Positions 1-14,941 are shown, counted from the stretch's first letter. The stretch is DNA of 64,000 nt from Excoecaria cochinchinensis (GCA_947683425.1 CANTUQ010000004.1:31635001-31699000); one strand, 5' to 3'. Numbers and translations: made by a program. Notes: generated by a model not told the origin, from the letters alone.

Positions 1-1627
1 CATTTTAATACACCGTCCCTCCTTATGCCTTTATTATGGTTACATTAATGTTCCATGTAATTTCGCATAATATTCATGCATCCACATTCCTAACATGTCA
101 ATAAATATTGACAAACAAAGTTATATTACCCATACATAGTCAATATGACATGCTAAGTCATTTGTAGATATATTTGGTAATTTCTAGTTAAATATACCTT
201 TAAATACTTCATTAGTTGTTCATGTTCATAACCCTTATCATATATGTTTAGGGTGGCAACCATTCATATATTCATTTCATAACCCTAAATATGGGTTGGA
301 CAAGTATCGAAAACTTCCAGTGAAATTCGGGGTCAAAAAGGTGAGAAAAACTCATTTGTTAGGCTGAAAATTGAGGTCACACAGTGGGTAGACATTTCTG
401 CCTGCAATTTAGGCTAATTGTTAGGCAATTTTGGTCTAAAATTCTTTTACACGGCGGGCATGAAAGTTACACAGCGGGCAGGAAATCCTGACAGCTATGT
501 AAATCTATTCTACCTCACTCTGTATAGGGCAGATTCCAAGTCTGATTTTACATAGGGTTTTTCACCTAGATAGAGGCATTTCTAGGCAAAAGTGTCTTTT
601 AGAAAATTGTTTCCCTTTGTCTTAAGTTTACTATGGCATAGAAAGCACTTAATTTAGACTTAAAATTGGGAGATATGCCCTTGGGAACACCTACTACTCC
701 CAATGCCCGAACAGATTTAGACCTCTAATTTTAATAACAATTTCAAAGACCTTAGAGGCCAATCTGGGTTTTGTTGTCTGTTTAACATTTGTAGTGCTAT
801 GTCTTAAGTTCAACCAGAATCACTCCAATTGGAAGTCTCTAGCCCGAGATATGGCCTAAACACAGAACCGGAGTCAGGTAGTTCCTACAGCACACAATCT
901 AACTTATACACACATTCATCTCCAACAGATCGAACACCAATTTAATCATTTTTCATGCATTACACAACTAATACACTATAGAAATCACCTATTAGCATCC
1001 ATATAAAGCAACACATATAATAGCAAAAGGGAGGGTTGAACTTAATTAACATCACAACTCACGTGAATTTCTTCCTTTTTAATACACAATTCAAACCTCT
1101 AAGAAATAGAGGAGAAAAAGAGAAAATATATCCACTAGAACTTACCATATCAACTTAAATTGCACCAAGATTTTAGCCTTTCCCTTTTGAGATCCTTTAC
1201 CATGAAATTAAGAGGATTTTTGAAGTAGTTTAAGAGAGCAATTTCTATATTTTTCCCCCTCTTCATCTGGCCAATTGGCCAATTTATATAGCCCTCTAAT
1301 TCCTTTCTCTCAAGTCTTTTAGAATTGCTACATGTAATAATTCTATTGGTAATCTTTTTTTCTTTTTCAATTTAGTCATTCTTCGTTTATTTAATCTTGC
1401 TTTTGACTTATAATTATTTCTAAATTATACATTGGCATATAAAAATTATCAATTTATGCATTTAATTCATTAATTAACAATTTACCAATTTACCATTGAC
1501 TTTTAAATTAATATTGATTATGCCCCTATAACAATTAACCATATTAACCACCCAATTATTCATTTTCGGTCACCAATATGCCCTAGTCATATGATAATTC
1601 ATCTAGGGTATGTTCTGGGTCCTTACA
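1..1627 (-). mobile_element. Partial LTR, minus strand, runs off left edge
   Basis: Read on the minus strand, this begins TGTAAGGACCC at 1627, the TG-initiated start typical of plant Ty3/gypsy LTRs, and continues to the window edge, so the other end is unseen. It has a minus-strand TATA-like motif near 1282-1291. At about 450-510 there are short GC-rich repeats (variants of ACACAGCGGGCAGG) like those in other LTRs of the window. CGATG at 1628-1632 would be the target duplication, but its partner lies outside. No coding region is visible. It could be a solo LTR or the 5' LTR of a larger element. Confidence 0.6.
1282..1291 (-). promoter_or_regulatory. LTR TATA box candidate
   Basis: On the minus strand the motif reads TATATAAATT, about 340 bases inside the LTR start. 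That is a plausible U3 promoter position. It is supported only by motif and position. Confidence 0.4.
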
Positions 1628-2521
1628 CGATGTCCCCCATTGTGACAACCAGTCACGCCGCTGTCCGCCATTCTCTTCCCCATATCTGCCTTCGTTGTTC
1701 ATGATTTCTCTCTCTTAAAACTAAAGATAATTCTCCATTTTTCAGCCACCTCCGACGTTTGGTTTTTCTCTCTGTATCCGCTGGTTTTTCTCACTTGCCG
1801 GTGATGATAAGATCGGAGTTGGATGCACTGAGTCTTTTCAGCATTGATTCTGACCAAACCACCACTCGATGGAGGCATGTGACCACCAGTAGAAGATTCC
1901 AAATGTTTTGAGCTTCACATCTATAGCAATTGTGCATCTCCGAAGAAGCTTTGGTGAACAGTGGCCAGCAAATCGATTAGAGTTTAGACCTAAATAAGCA
2001 AAAATTTCAAAAAGTCAACTCCGATTTAGTAAGTACTCTACCAAATTTTCTTTTTCCTTAATTTTATAATTATGTTTGTATTTTAGAAATAGGGGAGTAG
2101 AAATTTATTTGTGTTTTGTGGTGTTGAGGCTAAAATCACCAAATTAGATATTATATTAGCCAAATTACAAGATTAATTGGCCTGATGAGTTTGTAGAAGT
2201 TTCTTTATCAATTTGAATGAATATTGTCAATTGCAAAATTTAGGAAATTCTTGATTAATTAATGAACTAATATAATAAATATGATTTTAAAGCAATCAAA
2301 AGATAAAAAAAAATGTTTGACTGAACAAAAATTGGGGATGGGTGATGAAATTGCAATCTTGGTTAAATTATGGGAATCTTTGTAAATGATTTCATTTAAT
2401 AATTTTTATTGAATTAGCATAAATGATATGTAGTGTTGAAAGGAAAAAAAAGATAGTAATATTTTATTGTGAAAATTATTTATTGAAAGTGAGATAAAAT
2501 AGTGCGATTCATTATGTAAGT
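1628..2521. other. Unassigned intergenic sequence
   Basis: This stretch lies between two LTR insertions. The first 300 bases are moderately GC-rich and pyrimidine-rich with short open frames on both strands. The rest is AT-rich. I recognise no domain, terminal repeat or RNA gene. It may be residual host DNA or an older eroded element. Confidence 0.35.
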
Positions 2522-2838
2522 GTTGTTGAAACGATCCAAAATACACCCTAACAGTAATGTGGCATAGTTAGGGTGAAATGGAAATCGAACATGCTAGTTT
2601 TGGTCACAGATTGTTAAAAAGGACGTAATAGTCATTAGTATAAAAGTTTCGGCAAGTGCGGCAAGTTAATAATTTGTTAAGTCTTGTATTGTATTAAAGA
2701 ATTAATGATAGGGGCTAATGTTTAAGTTTAAACTAATTATGATGCCAATGTATAAAAGAAGGAAAAATGAGGGATGTAAATGTTAATTTGAAAGATGGCC
2801 AATTAACATCTTACACATACAAAAAGGAAATTTGATGG

Positions 2839-2847
2839 TATATAATA
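2839..2847 (+). promoter_or_regulatory. LTR TATA box candidate
   Basis: TATATAATA lies about 310 bases into the plus-strand LTR that starts at 2527, with a pyrimidine-rich leader downstream. It is the likely U3 promoter, judged by motif and position only. Confidence 0.45.
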
Positions 2848-3599
2848 GAGGAGGTCAGTTTGAAGAGTTTCAAAATTTCCAGGGTTTTACTTCTTTTTCC
2901 TCTTTGTTTCTGGCCTCCATTCCATCCTTTGTGCTTGATTAAGTGAATATTTGGAAGAGAAGTGAGTTGTTAGGGTGAAATGCTTATGAATTGGTAAGTT
3001 CTCTTTTTCTTCTTTCCTCTCTTTTTACATGATTTTAATAGAAGATCGTGTAACAAGGATTATTTTTGGTATGAAATTTCGGGTGATTTCGTTGAGGATT
3101 AAACCAAGAAAGATTAAAGAAAAGTTAAAGGAAAGAAGAAAGAGCCATAAAATGTGCTTGGAAGAAAAAAAAAATTAAAGCAGGTTTGGGAATTCTCTAT
3201 TTTGTTGTGTATGTGTTTATGCAAGTTTACGTGATTTATGCTTTAATTAATGTAAAATTAATGTAAAGATATGAATTAAAGTGGTTAGATGTGAATTTTA
3301 TGAAAACAGGCATGTAAGTAAATTAGTTGTGAGTAATTAGAAATAAACTTAAACAATGTAATAGTGATTTTGATTGAGGCTGAAGATTGATTTTGGTTGT
3401 AGAATTGGTTGAACAAGGGAAGTGAAGTTATTGTTAAGTTAAAGAATTGAGAAATGTGGATTTGGGATGGTTTATTATGTAGAATGATTGTTTGGGTTCT
3501 TTAGACGGTTTGGAAGAAAGAATAGGGCATGGCTGTGTTTTCTAGAAAAGCACAACTGTGTTTTTAGAAAACACAGTTTTTATCTGGTGTAATTTAAAG

Positions 3600-3915
3600 A
3601 ACACAACAGTGCCTCATGGTGGTCAAGAAATCCTGCCTACCGTGAGACCATGTTCTGGATTAAATTATTTGCTTTTATGTCGCACCTCACGGTGGTTAGA
3701 AAATCTTGCCCACCTTTTGGACAGAATAATATGTTTTTCTTTGTGCCTCATGATGGTCATGAAATAATGCCCACCGTGAGACTGCATTCTAGATTAATAA
3801 ATTATATTTGTATTGTACCTCACAGTGGTCATGAAACCGTGCCCACCATGAGATCGCATTCTGGATTGAAAAATTTGCCTCTGCATTGTGCCTTACGGTG
3901 GTTTGAAAATCCTAC
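3600..3915 (+). repeat. GC-dyad minisatellite in LTR
   Basis: Four to five degenerate copies of a roughly 70-90 bp unit each carry a hyphenated inverted repeat. One arm reads CCTCACGGTGG and the other CCCACCGTGAG, separated by about 15 bases. The copies differ mainly by C/T and G/A. The open frames here are by-products of the array. Confidence 0.7.
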
Positions 3916-3950
3916 CCACCATGTGAATGCATTCTTTATGAATGTATTTG

Positions 3951-6410
<2,460 letters not shown>

Positions 6411-6430
6411 GTTGCCACCAATTTTGGGGA
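6411..6430 (-). other. Polypurine tract region of the minus Tat element
   Basis: Read on the minus strand, TCCCCAAAATTGGTGGCAAC directly precedes the LTR start (TATAGACACC). It aligns with the plus element's tract ending AAACTGGGGGCA, which supports both assignments as the plus-strand primer site. Confidence 0.65.
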
Positions 6431-6539
6431 GGCTAGTGCATGGGTACCTAGGTGAGCCAAAATTCAGAAAAGGGAAAAAAACGCGTACCTGAGGCGGCCT
6501 CCTTCCAGTTGCTTCCTAGAGAACAGTGCTGTGATTTGA

Positions 6540-7910
6540 ATTGTGAATGTTATCCTTCCGGATTGCACTGAGTCGCTGACAAGACTACGAAGTGCGGACA
6601 TTCTTGAATATCACCGAGCCGTTAAATAGACTACAAAGTGATTACACTGAGTCGCTGACAAGACTACAAATTGCAAGGGTTGAATATCACCGAACCGTTA
6701 TATAGACTATAAAGTGATTACACTGAGTCGCTGACAAGAATATCACCGAGCTATTATATAGACTACAAAGTGATTGCATTGAGTCGCTGACAAGACAACA
6801 AAGTGCAAGGGTTGAATATCACCGAGCCGTTATATAGACTAAAAAGTGATTGCACTAAGTAGCTGACAAGACTACAAAGTGCAAGGTCATCGAGCCGTTA
6901 TATAGACTACAAAGTGATTGCACTGAGTCGCTGATAAGACTACAAAGTGAAAGGGTTCAATATCACCGAGCCGTTATATAGACTATAAAGTGATTACACT
7001 GAGTCGCTGACAAGACTACAAAGTGCAAGGGTGCCATCCTCAGATGGCGATGCGCCGAGTCACTGACAAGACTACAAAATGCGAGAAATGTCCTCCTCAG
7101 AGGACTGCATCGAGCTGCTGATAGGACCACAAAGTGCGGGGGTGCCATCCTCAGATGGCGATGTGCCGAGTCACTGACAAGACTACAAAATGCGGAAAAT
7201 GTCCTCCTCAGAGGACTGTACCGAGTCACTGACAAGACTACAAAGTGCGGGGGACCATCCTCAGATAGCGATGCGCCGAGTCACTGACAAGACTACAAAA
7301 AGCAGGAAATGTCCTCCTCAGAGGACTGCACCGAGTCGCTAGAAAGACTACAAAGTGCGAGGGTGCCATCCTCAGATGGCGATGTGCCGAGTCGCTGACA
7401 AGACTACAAAATGCGGAAAATGTCCTCCTCAGAGGACTGCACCAAGTCGCTGACAAGATTATAAAGTGCGGGGGTGCCAACCTTAGATGGTGATGCGCCG
7501 AGTCGCTGACAAGACTACAAAATATAGGAAGTGCTCTCTTGAGCGAGTCTGCTCTAGACTTAGAAAGTGCGGGGTGCCATCCTCCAATGGCGATGCGCCG
7601 AGTGCGCACCGGGCTTACAAAATGCAGGAAGGGCTCTCTTGAGTTGCACTGAGTCTGCTCCAGACTTACAAAGTGCTTGGGTGCCATCCTCAAATGGCAA
7701 TGCACCGAGTCCGCTTCGGACTTACAAAACGCGGGATTGTTATTCTGAACTGCACCGAGTTTGCTCTAGACTTACAAATTGCTTGGGTGCCATCCTCAAA
7801 TGGCGATGTGCCGAGTCCGCTCTGGACTTACAAAACGTTCTGAACTACACCGAGTCTGCTCTAGACTTACAAAGTGCTTGGGTGCCATCCTCAAATGGCA
7901 ATGGTTTTCA
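6540..7910 (-). repeat. Tandem repeat array in the Tat 3' UTR
   Basis: There are three zones built from a shared core (CGAGTCGCTGACAAGACTAC). At about 6540-7010 the unit is about 76 bp and contains AATATCACCGAGCCGTTATA. At about 7010-7500 it is an alternating dimer of about 111 bp whose halves contain CCATCCTCAGATGG and GTCCTCCTCAGAGGAC, both short hairpins with a CTCA loop. At about 7510-7910 the unit is GAGTCTGCTCTAGACTTAC-like. The array lies between IN and the 3' LTR, where Tat elements are known to carry hypervariable tandem repeats. Open frames on both strands are repeat artefacts. Confidence 0.9.
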
Positions 7911-8146
7911 CTTAGGCATTTCCTGCAAAATTATGTGCATAGAAATATATAGAATAGATAGTGCATGCATGTGCAAAAGGTCATATGCAGGTGTTTGCTA
8001 AAGAATTGTATGACATGAGATGTAGATGCTCGTAAAAATGGATAGACCATATCCTGGGTGGTTAAGGGTCCATTGAGGATACGACTTGGTTGCTCGACCA
8101 TGCCCCTAGGATCTAAGAGAGTGTCATCTTGGCTTTAGGGACTCTG
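7911..8146 (-). other. 3' UTR of the minus Tat element, first part
   Basis: Non-coding internal sequence between the tandem array and the solo-LTR insertion. It ends with the target duplication CTCTG at 8142-8146. No motif was recognised. Confidence 0.5.
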
Positions 8147-9279
8147 TGTAACAACCCAAAATAGGCCTAGTCGGAATCTGTGTGGTAAGTCGGGATATTT
8201 AGAGCATTTCAGTAATTTTAGCAAAAGAAAATTTGGATAGTAAGGATTTTATTGCAAAGAATTAATTTAGTTAAGTTAATGAGGGAATTATATGGTGTAC
8301 ATGTGATATATGGAAGTAGGGTACTTTTGGTTTTAACATAATCTAGTAGTATTGGTGCATGGTAACTTGGATGAAAAAGTGTTTTATTGGAGATTATATG
8401 GTGTGAGTTAAGTTTGGTACCTTGGATTGTTAGTCAAAGATGAGATTTAAGAGCCATTGGTAGAGTGGCATGTGTAATGGTTGGTGGGAGCATTGAATGA
8501 GGATTTGAAAGGAGTAGAAAGAGGGAAGGAAAAATTGTAGCTTCCCATAGAAGCCATTTGGGTTTTGCCCTCTCCTTTTTCACGCCCTCTCTCTCTCTCT
8601 CACTCTCTCATCTCCATTTTCTGCTCTCTCAAGTCTTGCATGTGGGGATTCTTCCATCTTTGAGCTAGGGCTTTGGATTTGGAGGTTCTAAAAGGTAAGT
8701 GGCTGTATTATTTTGGTTTGGGATCTTCTTCTTCATTTGGATTTGTAATGGTCATATGGTTTTGTTTTGCTTGGGTCAATTGGGTTTTATTTTGCTTTGA
8801 TTGATGCAAGAAATTGAAGAAAAGAGAAAGGATAAAGGAAAAGGAAAGTTAGTGGATTAAAGTCAGTGGAAGTTTGAGCTCCATTTCAGGTTTGGGAGTT
8901 TATTTGAAGTATATTGTCCATCTTATCTGGATCCTGTTCTTGAGTAAATGTTAATGTTATTTGTGTGTTGGTGGTATACGTAAATGCATGAGTAAAATGA
9001 CTTTGTATATATATGATTTATGATGATAGAGCTTTGATGTTTTGTATGTGAAATTTTGAGGTTAAGTACATGAATATGAGTTGGAATTTACGGGTTTGAA
9101 TCTCTGTAAATGCTATATTGATGTGAAATGATAGTGGTTGATTTGTGTTATTATGGTTGTCAATGTGCTTTAGAGGCCAAAAAGATATGCTTTTATATGT
9201 TTTAGCATGAAAAATGGGTATGGGTATAGTTGGGTATTAATTTTACTTCAATTTCTATTTTTACGTTCCTGGAGATCGA

Positions 9280-9640
9280 GGAGAATCGATTCTGTCGCGA
9301 GCGCGATAGAACCGGCTCTTTTCCTTCTTGCGGTGGTTTTCGCTCGGCAGACATGAAGAAAGTTGTGAGAGGACTGTCACGAGTCGTGATTGAGGATCAC
9401 AACTTGTGACCCTCTTCTCTTGGAAGTCACGAGTCGTGAGGGAGAATCACAACTTGTGACCTCCTTTCTTGCAGAGCGTGGGTGTCACGAGTCGTGAGGA
9501 AGGATCACGACTCGTGACCATCCCTTCTTCTTGCGAGGCAGGAGGCGCTAGCGTCACGAGTAGCGATAGCTGGTGCAACTCGTGATCGGCCTCTCTTTCC
9601 CTCACTTTCGCGAGCGCGACTCCTTGTCACGAGCGCGACA
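9280..9640 (+). repeat. GC-dyad array in solo LTR
   Basis: Repeated units centre on the palindrome TCACGAGTCGTGA and its decayed partner TCACAACTTGTGA, spaced about 20-35 bases apart. Related CGCGAGCGCGA motifs lie at both edges. This is strongly CpG-rich against AT-rich surroundings. Decayed copies differ by CG to CA/TG, as from methyl-cytosine deamination. Confidence 0.85.
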
Positions 9641-10406
9641 GTGAGGTCTCTTCTGCCCTATTTTGAAAAAGAGTTTAAAAGCCTCTTTTACCTGGGTTTC
9701 CATTACATGACACATGATTTATCTTATTTGGCCCATTATTTGACAAATTATAAGATCTTAATTAAATTTGTACATGATTTATATGTCTTTATCTTGATTA
9801 AATACACAGGTATACATAGAGTTGTATAATTATACTTGGTTGATTCTCTATTATATGAATATTATTTGAGAACATGATTGAGTTGTTATCTGAGCCTGAT
9901 AGTCATAGTAGTGGATAGATAAGCGCTTATCCAGGGTTAGAGTGTGAGTGCAGCTGGTATATGTTATTTCTTACATGTGGGCCCCGTTTGGGTCATATAA
10001 GATGTTTGAGGCCTCGGTCTCCTGTATACCTTCGGGTATACATGATTATAAAACGTTTTGAGACTCATGTCTCCATATGCTTGAGATACTGTGTCCTATC
10101 AGTATCATTAGTACCCGTGTCCACTAGTTAGCGAGTAATCAGGCTATGACTTGAGTTTAGTACATGCAATGGTTATAAGAAGCTAATAGTTATATGAAAT
10201 GAATATATGTTACATGTATATAAAATGAGTTATGACATGATGGGATGTAACACTTGTATTCGTATTTGAATGGTTTATTCTCCCAATATACTTGAGTATG
10301 ATGAACAATTGTTATATGCATGAGTAATATATATTTTTATGCTTTTGTTATTATTAAGTTTATATATATGTTATTGCGATTATATGTACATGCATGTGTT
10401 GTTCCT

Positions 10407-10454
10407 CCCCACTAAGCGTTATCGCTTAGCACGGGTTCTTTTCCCGTGTAGGTG
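10407..10454 (+). other. Twin-hairpin motif near LTR end
   Basis: CCCCACTAAGCG-TTAT-CGCTTAG is followed by CACGGG...CCCGTGTAGG, giving two adjacent stem-loops of about 6-7 bp. The same motif recurs at 31638-31686 on the plus strand and at 45121-45172 and 54008-54060 on the minus strand. In the two solo LTRs it lies about 330-370 bases before the LTR end. The function is unknown. RNA processing or 3'-end formation is a guess. Confidence 0.8.
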
Positions 10455-10777
10455 GCAGGTTCTTTTTAGTAGTCGAACATCTGCAGGTCGGCCACTAGAA
10501 GTCTAGTATTGGAGTTATTTTGTCTTCCGCTGTATTTTTGTGTATGGAGTAGAATTTTGGAAATGTAATTTTAGTAATGGATTATTTTGTATATATATTT
10601 ATTTACAAATCCCTTTTTGTAAAATGATATGACAATATTATTATATGTATATGGATTTATTATCTTTGGATGTACTTATTTTCTTAACATGCTTTGAGTA
10701 TATGTATGCGATTCTGTGAATTGTGCGCGTGACGCCCTGGCATCCTTCCAACGGGGGTATCGGGGGGTTACACTCTG

Positions 10778-11690
10778 ACCCAAAACCTTTTTTGAGAGAC
10801 CCGTCAGATGTGCATCTTTGCCTCCCGGTACGATCACACGCCCAAGATTCTAACTCATGTCCCTGCATGATACACTATCCGCTTAAAGGGAAATCATCCG
10901 AAGTAATGCCACCTTATTGCTCCGGGCATCGGAAGTCATTGTTTTAAAGGTAGTGTGCCCCTTTTGGATTTCCACATTAGCTTTTCTTTATGGGAAATGC
11001 GTCCCTTGGGGATTTTCATATAACCCTTTGCCTAATTTTTGACTAAACTAGACCCAGCGACTTTTATTTATTTCATTTTTTTGTGTATGACAGACTGCCT
11101 ATTTCTAGGTTTTCACCCTGCCCTTTGGCCCAACTTTTGCTTAGAGAGCCAGTCACTGTTTTCATCTCTAACGGCCTCTTTTTTGTTTTTTTTTTATTTT
11201 TTTTTTTGTTTTTTTTAAAAGGCTACAAGAGGAGTGAAGGCTATTATCAGATCCTCCCTTAAGGATGACCAGCACAATTTTCTTAGACACCTTCTGACGA
11301 AAAATGATTAGAGAATAGTCATTAGATAAATAAATGAGATATTTCTTTTTAAGACAGAACTAAAATCTGATGAAAATGTAAACTGAATTCTTTTATTCAT
11401 TGCAAAATTGTGTACATTTCTATATGATTTCATCATACATGATCCTTAATTGGCAATAATTCAAATGCACAAGACTACACCTAATCTCGGAATAGATCTT
11501 GTAAGCATCAAACTCCTGTTATTAATCAGCCCTCTCGGTTCTCGATTGAATATTTTCTCTTGGCCCTTAATTTTTGCCCAGGATGCCTTTTTTCGATTTT
11601 CAGCCTGACAGGGTGCCCAATTTTAGCAAGGCTGCCTTTTTTCGATTTTCGACTCGTGGGGCATTCATTCTCTTTTTTTGATTTTTGGTC
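10778..11690 (-). other. 3' UTR of the minus Tat element, continued
   Basis: Non-coding sequence between the solo LTR and the end of IN, including a T-rich tract at about 11180-11217. No additional ORF was recognised, in contrast to the plus-strand Tat element. The short frames on both strands show no family resemblance. Confidence 0.55.
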
Positions 11691-11691
11691 T

Positions 11692-12944
11692 TTAGCCATG
11701 GAATCTTTTTAGTCTATCGACATTGATTGGGTCTTTAAACTGATTCCCATCACTGTCTGCTAAAATCGCTGCTCCCTTTGTCAGTAACATTTTCAGTAAG
11801 AACGGGACTTCCCAGGTTGGCCTGAATTTTTTGCGTACGTCTGGTACTCTTGGCCTCATCATCTTAAAGAACAAATCCCCTTCTTTCAACGGGTGCTTTC
11901 GTACCTTCTTGCGAAATGACTGAGCTAGCCTCTTTTGATAAACTTGATTGTGGTAATAAGCTGGCAACCTATCTTCATCCAACAGATTCAACTGCAATAA
12001 CCACTGTTGTGCCCATTTTGCCTCTGGAATCTCAGCTTCCATGACTACCCTTAAAGATTTTAGCTCGATTTCAACCGGTAGAACTGCTTCAGTTCTATTT
12101 AATAGAGAGAATAACGTCGCTCCCGTAGAGGTTCTAACTATGGTTCTATAACCCTAGAGTGCAAAAGGTAGCTTTTCAGCCTAATCTTTATAACTCTGAA
12201 CCATCTTGGCTAATATTTTTTTAACATTCTTGTTCGCTGCTTCAACCGCGCTGTTAGCCTAAGGTTGGTAAGGAGAAGACTTGTGATACTGGATTCCATA
12301 TTTCTGAAGCATCTGTTTAGTTTTGGCTAAGAATTGTACCCCATTATCAGACACAATGTGGTGCGGGAGGCCATATCTGCATATCAAATTCCGCTCGATG
12401 AACTTAGCCATGTCCTTGGCATTGACCTTCTTAAAGGATTCAGCTTCATCCCATTTAGTGAAGTAATCAATGGCGACTATGATGACCCTATGCCTGTTAG
12501 AAGCTATAGGACGTATCTCGCCTATGATGTATATTCCCCAAGCTACGAATGGCCATGGAGATGTCAAGTTATATAGCTCTGAAACTGGCACATGCCTTAA
12601 ATTCGCATATTGCTTGCATAACTGGCATTGCTTCACATATTTTGAGCAATCTGTATCCATCGTGAGCCAATAGAATCCTTGGCGCATGATCTTCTTTGCT
12701 AAGGCTAAGTCATTCATGTGAGCTCCACAGACACCAGCATGAGCCTCTTCCATAACCCTTTCAGCTTCTTTCTCTGCCAAACATCTCAACTAGATACCAT
12801 CAACTTGCCTCTTATACAAAGTTTCGTCTACACTAATGAATTGAGTAGATAACTTTCTAATCATTCTTTGGTCTTTCTCAGTTGCTTCTTCTGGAAAAAA
12901 TGACATTTTCAAATAATTCTGAATGTCGTAGTACCAAGGGTTTC
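11692..12944 (-). pseudogene. Integrase of the minus-strand Tat element
   Basis: This is the 3' part of Tat pol, which would integrate cDNA into the host genome. In order it has the linker from aRNH, a zinc-binding HHCC domain (HAGVCGAH then CQLC, near 12610-12760), the catalytic core (ending near 12259) and the C-terminal region to a stop at 11692. The second catalytic Asp (VSDNG) is present. The position expected for the first catalytic Asp is Tyr (WGIYIIG; codon 12529-12531). Nonsense changes lie near 12790, 12255 and 12175. The upstream frame continues at 27563 across the inserted plus-strand element. The intact C-terminus serves as reference for the truncated plus copy. Confidence 0.9.
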
Positions 12945-13137
12945 TGTAGGCACCGTGTCCCGGAGCGGTCCGGATCAGAGATTACCCTATGATGAAATTG
13001 GTATCCGAGCCTGTACAAACGGTTTGGATTGGGAGGTTTTAGTCCCATGCTCCACGAGAAATGAGTCTTTTCACCTTTCATAGGCAGAGGGGAAAAACGG
13101 GAAATTTTTGAGTCAAAAAGGTATGTTTTCCTTGACA

Positions 13138-13345
13138 GACGGCCAGCCCGTCTGTGGGAGGCCAGCCCATCGCTTAGGGTCACAGACGGCCCATGGTTTT
13201 TTCGACGCCCATCGGACTGATCCGCTTTTTCCAGAGCACCACCTGGTTTCCCGGAGCACGCAACTTCTCCGACGCCCGTCGATGGAAATGGCAGGGCTGT
13301 CGGATGAATCCTTGTGTCAAAAGGATTCTTTCGACGCCCGTCGGT
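13138..13345 (+). repeat. GC-dyad cluster upstream of the LTR TATA box
   Basis: Dyad motifs include GACGGCCAGCCCGTC at 13138-13152 and several CGACGCCCGTCG variants ending just before the TATA box. Nearly the same 15-mers recur in the internal divergent promoter at 23400-23414 and 23503-23517. The placement suggests U3 regulatory elements. Confidence 0.75.
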
Positions 13346-13355
13346 CAGCCCTGGC

Positions 13356-13364
13356 CTATAAAAG
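13356..13364 (+). promoter_or_regulatory. LTR TATA box
   Basis: CTATAAAAG lies about 410 bases into the LTR, just after the dyad cluster. It is followed by a leader with few ATGs. It is the likely promoter for the gag-pol RNA. Confidence 0.6.
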
Positions 13365-13849
13365 CTTTGAATTTCCTCCTAAAAAGGGTTCCAAAAATTT
13401 TAAAAAGGGGAAACTCTGCCAAAATTCAAGCGCGTTTTCTCTCTCTTCCAGCAAACACATACATCAAGAAATTTCTTTTAATTTGAGAATCAAACCATTG
13501 AAAAGGGAACTAAAACTAATTAGTTTTCTTTGAGTTTTTTTATTCCAAAGTCAATCTTTTTGAAGGGTTAAGAAGGAAACAATCTATTTTCCTCTTTCCT
13601 GACCTTCCATTTCATTTCTCGTGGGTGCGGGACTATAATCGACACCAAGAATCTCACTAAAGCATTATCTGAGGGTAAATATTCTGGACTTATTCTCCGT
13701 ATTATTTCATCTTTATTCTTTATTCTTGCTGTTCTTTTGGCTTTTTTCTTTCACTTTTCTTTATTTTGATTCTTTTCATCTCATTTTGTGATAAAAACCC
13801 ATTTTTGCTCTGAAAAAGAGAGTTTTTTACTGTTTATTTTCGTAGACAG

Positions 13850-13990
13850 TGGTGACCGACGGGTCATCTATTTCACCGACGCCCGTCGGTCACCTCACTC
13901 ACAGACGCCCTCTCTCTTGAGTGAGCGACGGGACATGTTGGTCACTTTGACTGACGCCCGTCGATCACTCGACAGATGGCCGTCGCTGGG
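13850..13990 (+). repeat. Second GC-dyad cluster in the LTR
   Basis: Four or more copies of a motif like CCGACGCCCGTCGGTCAC and reduced versions of it lie downstream of the predicted start site, so they would be in the R-U5 part of the RNA and could fold as hairpins. Confidence 0.7.
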
Positions 13991-14941
13991 TCCTGTCTCC
14001 ACGTTTCCAAATCTTTTCTATCTCTCAAGTCTTAGAACTTTATTTATATTGAGCTTTTGTATATTAACACCCATTAACCTTTTGTGAGCATATATTGATT
14101 TTCTTGGACTATCCTGAGCTCGGGGGGCGATCTACCATGCTCGGAGGATTCCGTCCGGTTTAGTTTTCTAACCTTCTTGGTTATTTCCTTTATTTGTTTA
14201 TTCATTAATTATTTTATGCACATGAGTATACTCTTTTTGTATCCCGCTAAATATAAAAATTGATTAATGTTTTATATTCAATAAAGAGAGATTTTCATAA
14301 ACATAAGGACCCAATGTCCTACTTTTATCCAATAAAAATCCTCACAATAGAAATATCCAGTTTTAATAATGATGCATGCGAGGACCAAAGTCCTCAAAAT
14401 AAGCAATGCCCCGATTTGTGTATGTATCCACATTTACAAAAGGGAGTTGTATTCCGCTCCTTGTGTTATTATAATTATCATTTTCATTATTTGTACATTT
14501 ACCGTTTTCCAAATGTGAATAAATGCGCCTTTAATTAATTGCATTGTGTGGAGAGAGAGCGAATTAATGATAATTAAAATTTGATCATAGAATAATCGAG
14601 GTAGAAATAGATGAGAAGTCCCAAATCCAGCTCTGGTCTTTGGGCTCAAAGAGGCGAGAGGTTTACCCTTTAAGACACCTCTTGTGTCACGAGACTTTGG
14701 CGTTAATCCTAGGCTCCTTAGGGCGAGAGGTTCACCTTTCAAGACCCCTTTGGTTAGCCCAAAATGGATACTGAGCGCAGTCTTAGGCTTTCCAAGGCAA
14801 GAGAAACTTTCCCAATGTTCTATTGGGTGGCGACTCCATGAAACCTCCTTATTGCAAGCTGTCAGCGGACCCACAGATGCCTCGATCGCCCTCGGGCGGG
14901 AGGTCGTAAGGGCGGCCAAGGGATTCCGGCGCGCGTCACAG

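Larger units (their letters stand above)
8147..10772 (+). mobile_element. Solo LTR, 2.6 kb, TSD CTCTG
   Basis: It starts TGTAACAACCC and ends GGGGGGTTACA, with near-inverted termini. CTCTG occurs at both 8142-8146 and 10773-10777. It contains a GC-dyad array at about 9280-9640, a CT-rich leader at about 8570-8635 and a twin-hairpin motif at about 10407-10454. There is no gag, pol, PBS or second LTR. The ends resemble chromovirus-type LTRs, including those of the gag-only element at 44821-56225, but the body is different. Confidence 0.93.
12945..14938 (+). mobile_element. 5' LTR of the plus-strand Tat element
   Basis: It starts TGTAGGCACCGTGTCCC, the Tat-type opening shared with the other Tat LTRs, and ends GCGCGCGTCA three bases before the PBS. 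It contains GC-dyad clusters at about 13138-13345 and 13850-13990 and a TATA box at 13356-13364. Length is about 1994 bp. No second copy was found in the window. Confidence 0.88.

Noticed and set aside
6963..8001. Repetitive proteins read from both strands over the Tat 3' UTR
   Set aside because: Artefacts of the tandem array; no start context, no family and frames on both strands.
9340..9620. Regularly spaced palindromic repeats resembling a CRISPR array
   Set aside because: A plant LTR context, degenerate repeats and spacers, no cas genes; the same architecture recurs in other LTRs.
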